Shown: piece after piece, positions 7,718 to 14,211 of the stretch
Layout: every line of letters begins with the position of its first letter
Position numbering within the stretch: position 1 is the stretch's first letter
Source: a virus
Length of the DNA: 30,141 bases
Strand: one strand, 5' to 3'
Virus record (IMG/VR): IMGVR_UViG_3300032267_000581
Coordinates: 1 to 30,141 of that record
Notes under the pieces: model-generated
Told to the model about the DNA's origin: nothing
Database searches by the model: none
What the model saw: only the letters and a program-made list of their open reading frames with translations
Program-made: the position numbers and the translations under genes

Positions 7718-8175
7718 GACTACAATTATATTTATTACTTTACACAATTAAAAATTCCGCATTGAAACTTATAACAATTTGCTTTTCGTTTTTTTTACCT
7801 ATATCCGGAATACTTGGACTTTTATTTGCGTTGATATTGTCGGACACGGCTACAGGAATTTGGAAAGCAAAACACCAAAAACAAGAAATAACTTCACGCA
7901 AACTTTCTGCAATAGTTTCTAAATTACTTTTATATGAATTAACAGTTATAATGTTTTATTTAATAGATTACTATATTTTAAACGACATAATTTTAACGTT
8001 CTTTTCAGTTCCATTAATGCTTACAAAAGTTTTAGCGTTGGTACTTGCTTCAATAGAAGTTATGAGTATAAACGAAAATTACAAAGTTGTTAAAGGAATA
8101 GACATTTGGCAAAGCGCAAAGTTATTGTTTGCAAGAGCAAAAGAAGTTAAAGACAACATTAATAAGTTAAAATGA
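7714..8175 (+). CDS. Holin
   Basis: 153 aa with three or four hydrophobic segments (about 16-44, 66-90 and 95-116) separated by a basic loop (SDTATGIWKAKHQKQEITSR). The layout and the TATGIWKA-type loop match the phage_holin_4 family of toxin-secretion/phage-lysis holins. Overlaps of 4 bp with the upstream membrane protein and with the endolysin gene place it in the lysis cassette. It would open the inner membrane for the endolysin. Confidence 0.75.
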   Translation: MRLQLYLLLYTIKNSALKLITICFSFFLPISGILGLLFALILSDTATGIWKAKHQKQEITSRKLSAIVSKLLLYELTVIMFYLIDYYILNDIILTFFSVPLMLTKVLALVLASIEVMSINENYKVVKGIDIWQSAKLLFARAKEVKDNINKLK

Positions 8176-8606
8176 ATTTAAGCGCACACGTTACATTAAA
8201 AGAATTTCAAGCTTCAGGGTTGGCAACGTTACGCAACCTTAATAACGAAATGAACGAAACACAAATTGCATCCGCAAAGTTATTGTGTGAAAACGTATTT
8301 GAACCTTTAAGAATTTACTTAAACACACCAATACAAATTAGTTCCGGTTTCCGTTCAGTACAAGTTAATAAAATGATTAAGGGGAGTTTATCAAGCCAAC
8401 ATTGTAAAGGTGAAGCAATGGACTTACAAATCGGTTCTAAAGGGTTTAATTTTATTAAAGACAAATTAGAGTTCGACCAACTTATTTGGGAGTTTGGAAA
8501 CGATGAAAATCCTTCTTGGGTTCACGTTAGTTATAGTTCTAAAAATCGTAAACAAGTATTAAAAGCAACCAAAAAAAATGGGAAAACTATCTATTCTAAT
8601 TATTAG
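8172..8606 (+). CDS. Endolysin, M15-family peptidase
   Basis: 144 aa. The zinc-peptidase motifs of the M15A/VanY-like family are visible: SSQHCKGEAMD gives H77 and D84 (SxHxxGxAxD), and WVHVS gives the third zinc ligand H118. SSGFRS precedes them as in family members. There is no signal peptide, so release needs the holin. It would cleave peptide stems in peptidoglycan. The gene overlaps the holin by 4 bp and the following spanin-like gene by 29 bp. Confidence 0.9.
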   Translation: MNLSAHVTLKEFQASGLATLRNLNNEMNETQIASAKLLCENVFEPLRIYLNTPIQISSGFRSVQVNKMIKGSLSSQHCKGEAMDLQIGSKGFNFIKDKLEFDQLIWEFGNDENPSWVHVSYSSKNRKQVLKATKKNGKTIYSNY

Positions 8607-9018
8607 CATTTTACTTTATTCGTGTTCGGCTCAATATCACTTAAATAAAGCAATAAAAAAAGGTTACGTTTGTGAAGACACTTTACAAATGGACACAATA
8701 AGAATAGCAACTATTGATAGTGTTCCGGTAATTGTAAACAACGAAATAATTTACGAAAAATTTATTACGCAAAAAGATACAATAGTTAAATGGAAAACTA
8801 AAAATGTTTACGTTCCAAAAACACGAATAGAATTAAAACGTGAATACAAAATAAAAGTAAAAACTATCTACAAAGACAAGGTAGTTGAAAAAGCACAAGC
8901 ACGAGCTGAAGGCAAAAAGAATAGACCAAAAGGAAATTTAAACCTTCTTTTTGTAGGTGTTGGAATAGGTTTACTACTTTCGTTCTTATGGAAGTACGCA
9001 AAACAATCATTAATCTAA
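8578..9018 (+). CDS. Predicted unimolecular spanin (lipoprotein with C-terminal membrane helix)
   Basis: 146 aa. The N-terminus has a short signal sequence and lipobox LYSC, with C16 as the lipidated residue. The middle (about 20-115) is charged and periplasmic in character, ending in a Lys/Arg-rich stretch. Residues about 121-138 (LNLLFVGVGIGLLLSFLW) form a transmembrane helix with a basic tail. Outer-membrane lipid plus inner-membrane helix in one chain is the defining layout of u-spanins such as T1 gp11. The 29-bp overlap with the endolysin supports a lysis role. The alternative is a lipoprotein of unrelated function. Confidence 0.65.
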   Translation: MGKLSILIISILLYSCSAQYHLNKAIKKGYVCEDTLQMDTIRIATIDSVPVIVNNEIIYEKFITQKDTIVKWKTKNVYVPKTRIELKREYKIKVKTIYKDKVVEKAQARAEGKKNRPKGNLNLLFVGVGIGLLLSFLWKYAKQSLI

Positions 9019-9024
9019 ATTTTT

Positions 9025-10062
9025 ATGGCAAATAACAGCGCAAGGTTTCGACTAAAACAGGACGAAATCGAAATACTTATGCAGTATCGTGGCATCAAAA
9101 ATGCAACGGATGAAGCTGGAGTAGATGACAAAGATGTAAAGCACGGATGGCTAAAAACAAAACAAGCAAGTTTATTTTTTAAGAACCCAAACTTTAAACA
9201 GGAAGAACTAAACGAGATACAAAGAATAAAAGACGAATGTATAAAAGAAGTAAAGTTATACGCTCCGAAATATCACGCAATAGAAACAATAAAAAGCGAA
9301 GACACGCATTTACTTGTAATTGATATTGCAGACTTACATATCGGAAAACTTGCAACAGCATTTGAAACAGGCGAAGACTATAATTCACAGATAGCCGTTA
9401 AACGTGCAAAAGAAGGACTACAAGGCATTTTAAACAAAGCTAAAGGGTTTAACATAGACAAAGTATTATTTGTTGCAGGAAACGACATTTTACACACCGA
9501 TAACACAAGGCGAACTACAACAGGTGGAACACCACAAGACACGGATGGAATGTGGTACGACAATTTTATAATGGCAAAGAACCTTTATATTGATTTGTTA
9601 GAAAAATTATTAAGTTTTGCAGAAGTCGAAGTTGTTTACAATCCGTCAAACCACGATTTAACGCACGGTTTCTTTTTGATGCAGTTAATAGAAGCGCACT
9701 TCAGTAAGTCCACAATTAATTTTAACGTAGATTTAAAACATCGTAAGGCATTTAAGTACGGAAACAACTTAATAGGAACAACACACGGAGACGGAGCGAA
9801 AATCGAACACTTACCGTTATTGTTAGCAACGGAATTTCCAATACTTTGGAGCGAAACTAAACACCGATATATTTATTCGCACCATATACACCATAAAACA
9901 AGTAAAGATTTTATAGGAGTAACATTTGAAACGTTACGCAGTCCTTCAGGAAGTGATAGTTGGCATCATAAAAACGGATATACAGGCGTTCCGAAAGCGG
10001 TTGAAGGTTACATACATCACAAAGAATTTGGACAAATTGCAAGATTAACGCATATTTTTTAG
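9025..10062 (+). CDS. Calcineurin-like metallophosphoesterase
   Basis: 345 aa. The metal-binding motifs of the superfamily are in order: D-L-H at 103-105 (DLHIG), AGND at 151-154, SNHD at 208-211, THGD at 253-256 and SHHIHH at 285-290. The N-terminal 90 residues are helical and specific to the phage form. It could be an SbcD/Mre11-like nuclease or a phosphatase; there is no SbcC-like partner gene. It lies at the end of the late unit, 6 bp after the spanin-like gene and just before a terminator. Confidence 0.85.
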   Translation: MANNSARFRLKQDEIEILMQYRGIKNATDEAGVDDKDVKHGWLKTKQASLFFKNPNFKQEELNEIQRIKDECIKEVKLYAPKYHAIETIKSEDTHLLVIDIADLHIGKLATAFETGEDYNSQIAVKRAKEGLQGILNKAKGFNIDKVLFVAGNDILHTDNTRRTTTGGTPQDTDGMWYDNFIMAKNLYIDLLEKLLSFAEVEVVYNPSNHDLTHGFFLMQLIEAHFSKSTINFNVDLKHRKAFKYGNNLIGTTHGDGAKIEHLPLLLATEFPILWSETKHRYIYSHHIHHKTSKDFIGVTFETLRSPSGSDSWHHKNGYTGVPKAVEGYIHHKEFGQIARLTHIF

Positions 10063-10090
10063 TTTGATTAAATAATTTATATTATATTTG
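10063..10090 (+). promoter_or_regulatory. Possible Bacteroidota-type promoter directly before a terminator
   Basis: TTTG at 10063-10066 and TATATTTG at 10083-10090 match the Bacteroidota -33/-7 elements, but the spacer is only 16 nt. A transcript from here would meet the hairpin at 10113 within a few tens of bases. Confidence 0.35.
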
Positions 10091-10112
10091 TCATTCATAG
10101 TTAAAAAAAAAG

Positions 10113-10153
10113 AAAACAGTTGTAAGCTCCCCAGCACGCAGCTGTTTTTTTTT
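10113..10153 (+). terminator. Terminator closing the late transcription unit
   Basis: A 10-bp stem joins AAAACAGTTG (10113-10122) and CAGCTGTTTT (10139-10148), with one G-U pair, and is followed by T to 10153. The A run before the stem would give a T run on the other strand, so it may work in both directions. Confidence 0.85.
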
Positions 10154-10155
10154 GT

Positions 10156-10196
10156 GACAATAAACGGTTTAATTCCGATTAATTGTCCCGTTTTTT
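10156..10196 (+). terminator. Possible second terminator in tandem
   Basis: GACAAT (10156-10161) pairs with ATTGTC (10182-10187) around CGG/CCG, or alternatively AACGG pairs with CCGTT, and the structure is followed by six T. The stem is imperfect, so this is less certain than the hairpin just upstream. Confidence 0.45.
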
Positions 10197-10408
10197 ACGA
10201 AATAAATTGGACTTTTTATGGTTATAACCTTAATAATAGCAAAGATTTTAAGGGTTTTACCTTTACTCTAATACATTATTAAGTAAAATTTACCTTAATT
10301 ATATGTTTTACTTATTTAAAATGAATATAAATTACACTTTTTTCTATTCAGAAAACGTAATAAACACAAGGATTTTAAAAATAAATTAAAAATAATTGTT
10401 AAAAAGTA
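10197..10408. other. Non-coding region with palindromes, possible operator or origin
   Basis: I see no credible gene between 10063 and 10466. Besides the terminators and promoters listed separately, it holds the perfect palindrome GGTTATAACC (10220-10229). It also holds a 9-bp inverted repeat TAAGTAAAA/TTTTACTTA (10280-10288 and 10306-10314) and repeated ACCTTAAT-type words near 10227 and 10293. Composition is very AT-rich. The region lies just upstream of the early promoter. Operator or replication-origin function is inference. Confidence 0.4.
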
Positions 10409-10438
10409 TTGCAGTTATTAAAATAAGTATTAGATTTG
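10409..10438 (+). promoter_or_regulatory. Early promoter, Bacteroidota sigma-A type
   Basis: TTG (10409-10411), a 19-nt spacer and TAGATTTG (10431-10438) fit the TTG-N19-TAnnTTTG consensus exactly. The first gene starts 29 bp later, at 10467. The initially transcribed bases GCATATAATTATTAAC nearly repeat those after the promoter at 15738. Confidence 0.8.
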
Positions 10439-10466
10439 CATATAATTATTAACGAAAACAAATATT

Positions 10467-10631
10467 ATGAAAACAGAATTTAACAAAGTAATTGATTTCT
10501 TGGAAACACAACAACAGGAAGACAAACTAAACACGAACCAACTGCATTTAATCATCCAGACTTTAGCAACATTTTTAGACGATGAACAATTGCAGGAAGT
10601 AGAAAATTTATTTAACCAATTTAAAAAATAA
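10467..10631 (+). CDS. Small acidic early protein, unknown function
   Basis: 54 aa, MKTEFNKVIDFLETQQQEDK at the N-terminus, predicted helical throughout, acidic and Gln-rich. It is the first gene after the early promoter. There is no recognised family. First genes of early phage operons often target host functions, but nothing in this sequence identifies a partner. Confidence 0.65.
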   Translation: MKTEFNKVIDFLETQQQEDKLNTNQLHLIIQTLATFLDDEQLQEVENLFNQFKK

Positions 10632-10635
10632 GACT

Positions 10636-10773
10636 ATGAAAAATTTAATTGATTACTTTACACCAACAACCGAAGAACACAAATCGTTTTTAAGGCACTT
10701 TTTAAGCACTCTAACGATGTTTATAGTGCTGGGTGGTATGTTCTATTGTTTAATGTATTTAAAAGCGCTGTAA
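10636..10773 (+). CDS. Small single-pass membrane protein
   Basis: 45 aa. A polar N-terminal half is followed by one hydrophobic helix, about residues 23-42 (LSTLTMFIVLGGMFYCLMYL). It starts 4 bp after the previous stop and ends 1 bp before the next ATG. The function is unknown. An early membrane protein could act in superinfection exclusion or membrane remodelling; this is speculative. Confidence 0.6.
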   Translation: MKNLIDYFTPTTEEHKSFLRHFLSTLTMFIVLGGMFYCLMYLKAL

Positions 10774-10774
10774 G

Positions 10775-11107
10775 ATGGAAAATAGAAATTTAGAATTTTG
10801 GAATAAAGGGTGGGAATTAACCTACGAGTTTTTAGGTTGGACTTATTCAATAGCAGGAACTTGGGAATTTAACGATTACGATGAAGTTAGTGAATATGCG
10901 TTTATTGAACTTGACGTTGAAATTTCGCAGAAGTGGGAAACAGAAACAGATGACAATTTACAACCGCACGTTCTTGGGGTTCGTATTTTAGAAGATTTAC
11001 GTTTAGAAATGCAGGAAGCAATAAACAGCGATTTAGCACACTACAACTTTTGGGAATGGAAAACAAGCAATGACGATAGTAACTACACTTTTTACCACGA
11101 ACTATGA
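10775..11107 (+). CDS. Hypothetical early protein, Trp/Glu-rich
   Basis: 110 aa, acidic and rich in Trp (ELTYEFLGWTYSIAGTWEFN). It looks like a small mixed alpha/beta fold. I do not recognise a family. It overlaps the next gene by 4 bp (ATGA), within the early operon. Confidence 0.7.
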   Translation: MENRNLEFWNKGWELTYEFLGWTYSIAGTWEFNDYDEVSEYAFIELDVEISQKWETETDDNLQPHVLGVRILEDLRLEMQEAINSDLAHYNFWEWKTSNDDSNYTFYHEL

Positions 11108-11388
11108 AAAGCGGAACAACTTACGAACAATTGGATTGGTGGCAACGACAATGGCGCGGAACATTTGATTTAGGGTTATACCTTGAAATTTGCAGAATAA
11201 AAAAAAACGAAAACCAAATACAAAAACCTATGAAACGATTTAAAGCAACATTTAAAACTTGGGCGTATGTTGGCGCACCTGTTAAGTTAGAAACACGAAT
11301 AGTTGAAGCTTACGACATCCAGCACGTTAAAAACTTAATACAAAAGAACGATGACATTATTTTAGAAATTAAACAAATAGAAAAATGA
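11104..11388 (+). CDS. Hypothetical early protein
   Basis: 94 aa with a basic middle. The second half (about 42-94: KRFKATFKTWAYVGAPVKLE, then AYDIQHVKNLIQKND) resembles a small beta-beta-alpha domain. An internal ATG at residue 43 could be an alternative start for that domain. ATGA overlaps occur at both ends. No function can be assigned. Confidence 0.7.
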   Translation: MKSGTTYEQLDWWQRQWRGTFDLGLYLEICRIKKNENQIQKPMKRFKATFKTWAYVGAPVKLETRIVEAYDIQHVKNLIQKNDDIILEIKQIEK

Positions 11389-11741
11389 TAGAACTAATAA
11401 AAGAAATAATAGAACAAGACGGACTTGCACAAAAAAACCGAAAACGTGAAATAGTACACAGAAGAATTTATTTGTTTAGAAAGCTACGCGAAGACGGACA
11501 CACACTAAAAGGAATTGGAAGCCTGTTCAATATGAACCACGCAACAATATTACACGGTTTAAAAACTTACCAAGATTTAAGCGATGTAAACGACAAGTTA
11601 TTTTTACACGATATTGAATACTACAAACTTCTTTTGAGTTTAGAACTTCCAGAACTTGACTTGCGTAAAGAAATAAAAGAAGCAAAGAACTTAAAAGACT
11701 TGCGTAAAATTCAGTTGAGAATAAGAAATAAATTTTATTAA
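11385..11741 (+). CDS. DnaA domain IV-like DNA-binding protein
   Basis: 118 aa. Residues about 25-62 match the DNA-binding helix-turn-helix of DnaA domain IV: RRIYLFRKLREDGHTLKGIG, then FNMNHATILHGLK, where MNHATILHG corresponds to the DnaA signature (R/N)DHTTVLHA. The AAA+ domain is absent. The C-terminal 45 residues are charged helices (LRKEIKEAKNLKDLRKIQLR). It may bind the phage origin or regulate transcription. It is followed by the RNA candidate and the replisome organizer and helicase genes, which favours a role in replication initiation. Confidence 0.75.
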   Translation: MIELIKEIIEQDGLAQKNRKREIVHRRIYLFRKLREDGHTLKGIGSLFNMNHATILHGLKTYQDLSDVNDKLFLHDIEYYKLLLSLELPELDLRKEIKEAKNLKDLRKIQLRIRNKFY

Positions 11742-11766
11742 TTCGTGTTTATGTTAAAATAATTAT

Positions 11767-11774
11767 TAAATTTG
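11767..11774 (+). promoter_or_regulatory. Possible promoter for the HNH-leader RNA
   Basis: TAAATTTG matches the Bacteroidota -7 element TAnnTTTG. At 19 nt upstream the sequence is GTG in CGTGTTT rather than TTG, so the -33 element is weak. A start about 7 nt downstream would place the 5' end just before the structured leader at 11784. Confidence 0.55.
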
Positions 11775-11783
11775 CAATTGTAC

Positions 11784-11872
11784 GGTCTAACATTATAAGT
11801 ACAAAAAGGAATTATTGCCCTTGTTTATGAAGTTGAAGTTAGACCCAACGGATTGAACAGGGGCATTTTATT
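11784..11872 (+). ncRNA. Structured leader RNA candidate (interleaved helices, pseudoknot or terminator switch)
   Basis: Helix A pairs GGTCTAAC (11784-11791) with GTTAGACC (11838-11845), 8 perfect pairs. Helix B pairs TGCCCTTGTT (11816-11825) with AACAGGGGCA (11856-11865), 10 pairs with one G-U. The order A-B-A'-B' is that of an H-type pseudoknot. The right arm of B is followed by TTTTATTTT, so B could act as a terminator. Loops of 24, 12 and 10 nt make a pseudoknot sterically possible. It lies 25 bp before the HNH gene. I do not recognise an Rfam family. Confidence 0.55.
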
Positions 11873-11889
11873 TTAAAAAAATTAAGATT

Positions 11890-12384
11890 ATGGAAGAAAT
11901 TTGGAAGGATGTTGTAGGTTATGAAGGAAGGTATTTAATATCAAATACAGGTAGATTAAAATCTATTTTAAAAAACAAAGAAAAATTAATAAAAGGTAGT
12001 TTAGATATTCACGGATATTTACGATATTCATTAAGTTGGAAATTAAAAAACAAAGTTGTATTTTGTTGTTATGCGCATCAACTTGTAGCAATATGTTTTT
12101 TAAATCATAAACCTTGTAATTATAATTTAGTAGTTAATCATAAAGATTTTAATAGATTAAATAATAATGTTCAAAATTTAGAAATAATTACACAAAGAGA
12201 AAATACAAATAAAAAACATTTAAAAAGTAGTAGTAAATATACTGGTGTTTATTGGAATAAAGAAAGAAAAAAATGGAGAGTTCAAATTTTAATAAATGCA
12301 AAAAGAAAATTTTTGGGTCATTTTAATAATGAACACGAAGCACATTTAGCATATCAAAACGAATTAAAAAATATTGAGTTATGA
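11890..12384 (+). CDS. HNH homing endonuclease (NUMOD4-HNH-AP2)
   Basis: 164 aa. Residues 3-48 are a NUMOD4 domain (EEIWKDVVGYEGRYLISNTG). Residues about 60-105 are an HNH_3 nuclease core: AHQLVA with H63, then VVNHKDFNRLNNNVQNLEII with H84 and the Asn residues. Residues about 116-158 form an AP2-like DNA-binding domain (YTGVYWNKERKKWRVQI). This is a typical free-standing phage homing endonuclease. Its codons (AAT, CAT, GAT, AAA) are more AT-ending than those of its left neighbours, suggesting recent arrival. The stop overlaps the next ATG by 4 bp. Confidence 0.9.
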   Translation: MEEIWKDVVGYEGRYLISNTGRLKSILKNKEKLIKGSLDIHGYLRYSLSWKLKNKVVFCCYAHQLVAICFLNHKPCNYNLVVNHKDFNRLNNNVQNLEIITQRENTNKKHLKSSSKYTGVYWNKERKKWRVQILINAKRKFLGHFNNEHEAHLAYQNELKNIEL

Positions 12385-13013
12385 GCGGTTGGATTAAAAT
12401 ACACAGAAAGTTTTTAGATTGGGAATGGTTTAATAAGTCTGAAGCTGTACACTTGTTTTTGTATATGGTTATTAAAGCTAATCACAAGGACAATAAATGG
12501 CAAGGTAACGATGTAAAACGTGGGCAATTTATTTCGTCTTTAGGTAATATTTCAAGTGCTACAGGTATCACTATTCAGCAAATTAGAACCATTTTAAAAA
12601 AGTTAGAAAAAACGAATGAAATTGTAGTAAAATCAACAAGCCAATTTACTATCGTAACTATTTGTAAATACGAATGTTACCAAGATGAAAATGAAGACAC
12701 TAACAAACCAATAACAAACAATCAACAAACGACTAACAAACAATCAACAACAAACAAGAATGAAAAGAAAGAAAAGAATGAAAAAGAAGTGATTTTAGAT
12801 ACTTGGATTGAATACAGGAAGTCGGCAAAAAAGACTCTAACACAACAAAGCATAAAATCTATTTTAGTTAAAATGGAAAATTATACAAATGAACAATGTA
12901 AGTTTGTAATAAACAAATCAATCGAACAAGGTTGGCAAGGTTTGTTTTGGGACAACATACAAACAATACAAGAAGTTAATGAACCTAAAAAATGGAAAGC
13001 ACCGTGGAGTTAA
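12381..13013 (+). CDS. Phage replisome organizer (replication protein O-like N-terminal wHTH)
   Basis: 210 aa. Residues 1-105 look like the winged-helix N-terminus of phage replisome organizers: MSGWIKIHRKFLDWEW, then LFLYMVIKANHKDNKW and RGQFI, and the recognition-helix region GITIQQIRTILKKLEKTNEI. Residues about 105-132 are a low-complexity Asn/Thr/Lys/Glu linker. The C-terminus (about 135-205) is DnaD-like in layout, with KSIEQGWQGLFWDNI, and ends in KAPWS. It likely binds the origin and loads the helicase encoded by the next gene, with which it overlaps by 22 bp. Confidence 0.8.
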   Translation: MSGWIKIHRKFLDWEWFNKSEAVHLFLYMVIKANHKDNKWQGNDVKRGQFISSLGNISSATGITIQQIRTILKKLEKTNEIVVKSTSQFTIVTICKYECYQDENEDTNKPITNNQQTTNKQSTTNKNEKKEKNEKEVILDTWIEYRKSAKKTLTQQSIKSILVKMENYTNEQCKFVINKSIEQGWQGLFWDNIQTIQEVNEPKKWKAPWS

Positions 13014-13909
13014 ATGGATATAAAATTACAGAAGCTGGAGACGTAATTACTCAACTATTCAAGTATAGAGACAATTACAATAATAAAGGCAAATATTTAG
13101 GATTTAAAAGTTTACACGAACATTATTCTATGAGTTTAGGAAATTGTACGGATTGGACGGGTTTTCCTATGAGCGGTAAAACGCAAGTATTAATGGAATG
13201 TTTAATGAACACTTCTAAATTTTATGGTTGGAAGCATTTAGTTTATTTCCCTGATGTTGGTTCTAATGTAGAAATAATTGCTGATTTAATACATAAGAAA
13301 ACAGGCAAGAGTTTTAACCCATTAGACAGGAACACTATTGAAGACAAAGAAATTACACAAGCTATTGATTGGGTATTAGAACATTTTAAGGTATTAACTA
13401 AAAAAGATGTTAAGGCAAAACTTACACCAATCCAATTTTGGGATATGGCTGTTGAACTAAAAAAACACGATGAACTTCACACAGCTTCAATTGATAGTTG
13501 GAAGGACTTAAATCACCCTTATAACGATTACGGTGGCTATGCACAATATTTAGAATATGTTTTGCCGTATAGAAATCAAATTGCAGAAGACAATGATTTA
13601 CATTTGCATACAATTATACATCCTAAACTAACTGAAAAAGAAAACGGAAAAAGAAACGCTCCTGTTCCTTACGATTTAAAAGGTGGCAGTGAATGGTTCA
13701 ATAGTGGTAAATGTATGATTACAGTACACAGGCAAGACCCTACATTTAATTTAGCTGAATTACACTTTAATAAAATTAAACCACGTTCAAACGGAAATAT
13801 TGGAATGATTGAAATTTGGTTTGATAAAGAAAAATTGTGTTACTTTGAACAATCAAATCCAGCGCCAAATGTATATGTAAAAACTTTTGCTTGTAAACAA
13901 ACAATTTAA
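12992..13909 (+). CDS. DnaB/Twinkle-type replicative helicase, RecA-like core only
   Basis: 305 aa. Walker A is GFPMSGKT (57-64) and Walker B is TASID with D168. H210 in HTIIHPKL, the GGSEWFNSGK segment (231-240) and HR at 246-247 follow the order seen in the C-terminal domain of DnaB and Twinkle helicases. There is no primase domain and none of the long N-terminal part of DnaB, so it is a minimal helicase. It follows the replisome organizer with a 22-bp overlap, as in many phage helicase-loader pairs. No primase gene is evident in the window. Confidence 0.8.
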   Translation: MESTVELNGYKITEAGDVITQLFKYRDNYNNKGKYLGFKSLHEHYSMSLGNCTDWTGFPMSGKTQVLMECLMNTSKFYGWKHLVYFPDVGSNVEIIADLIHKKTGKSFNPLDRNTIEDKEITQAIDWVLEHFKVLTKKDVKAKLTPIQFWDMAVELKKHDELHTASIDSWKDLNHPYNDYGGYAQYLEYVLPYRNQIAEDNDLHLHTIIHPKLTEKENGKRNAPVPYDLKGGSEWFNSGKCMITVHRQDPTFNLAELHFNKIKPRSNGNIGMIEIWFDKEKLCYFEQSNPAPNVYVKTFACKQTI

Positions 13910-13920
13910 AAAATAAAAAA

Positions 13921-14211
13921 ATGGAACTTGACTTATTGAGCAGTAGAATAAACTTAAACCACACTTGTTTAAAATTACAAGTAAGCATTGAAGACATAAA
14001 AACGAAACACCCTAACCGAACCGACTTAATAACTTCAATGGAACAAAGTTTATATGAAATTAAAAAAGCAATGGTTGTTTACCAAACGTTAGAAAAAGAG
14101 TTTAGAGCGACAAGACAAATTAACTTTGATTTACAACACATAAATTTAGAATTAAAACAGGATGTAAAAGACTTAAAAAAAATAATAGAATTTAACAACG
14201 CAGAACTATGA
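13921..14211 (+). CDS. Hypothetical coiled-coil protein
   Basis: 96 aa, almost all predicted helix, with a heptad-like C-terminal half (INFDLQHINLELKQDVKDLK). The start follows a 12-bp gap and the stop overlaps the methyltransferase ATG by 4 bp. No family is recognised. Codons are of the C-ending type, unlike the helicase gene before it. Confidence 0.75.
   Translation: MELDLLSSRINLNHTCLKLQVSIEDIKTKHPNRTDLITSMEQSLYEIKKAMVVYQTLEKEFRATRQINFDLQHINLELKQDVKDLKKIIEFNNAEL

Noticed and set aside
10088-10282. 64-codon open frame after the metallophosphoesterase gene
   Set aside because: It begins with TTG, runs through two terminator hairpins and encodes a non-protein-like Phe/Asn/Leu mixture.
11827-11856. 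Nine-codon upstream ORF (ATG to TGA) and a 25-codon stop-free frame (11799-11876) in the leader RNA
   Set aside because: Both lie inside the base-paired arms. The longer frame has no start codon. Helix complementarity explains the sequence better, though a leader peptide cannot be excluded.
11742-11890. Group I intron hosting the HNH gene
   Set aside because: The flanking genes are complete and different, and the conserved P, Q, R and S core segments are not seen.
11784-12384. OMEGA (HEARO/IscB-type) RNA plus nuclease
   Set aside because: The RNA is much shorter than HEARO RNAs and the protein has NUMOD4, HNH and AP2 parts, with no RuvC-like motifs or Arg-rich bridge helix, so it is not IscB.
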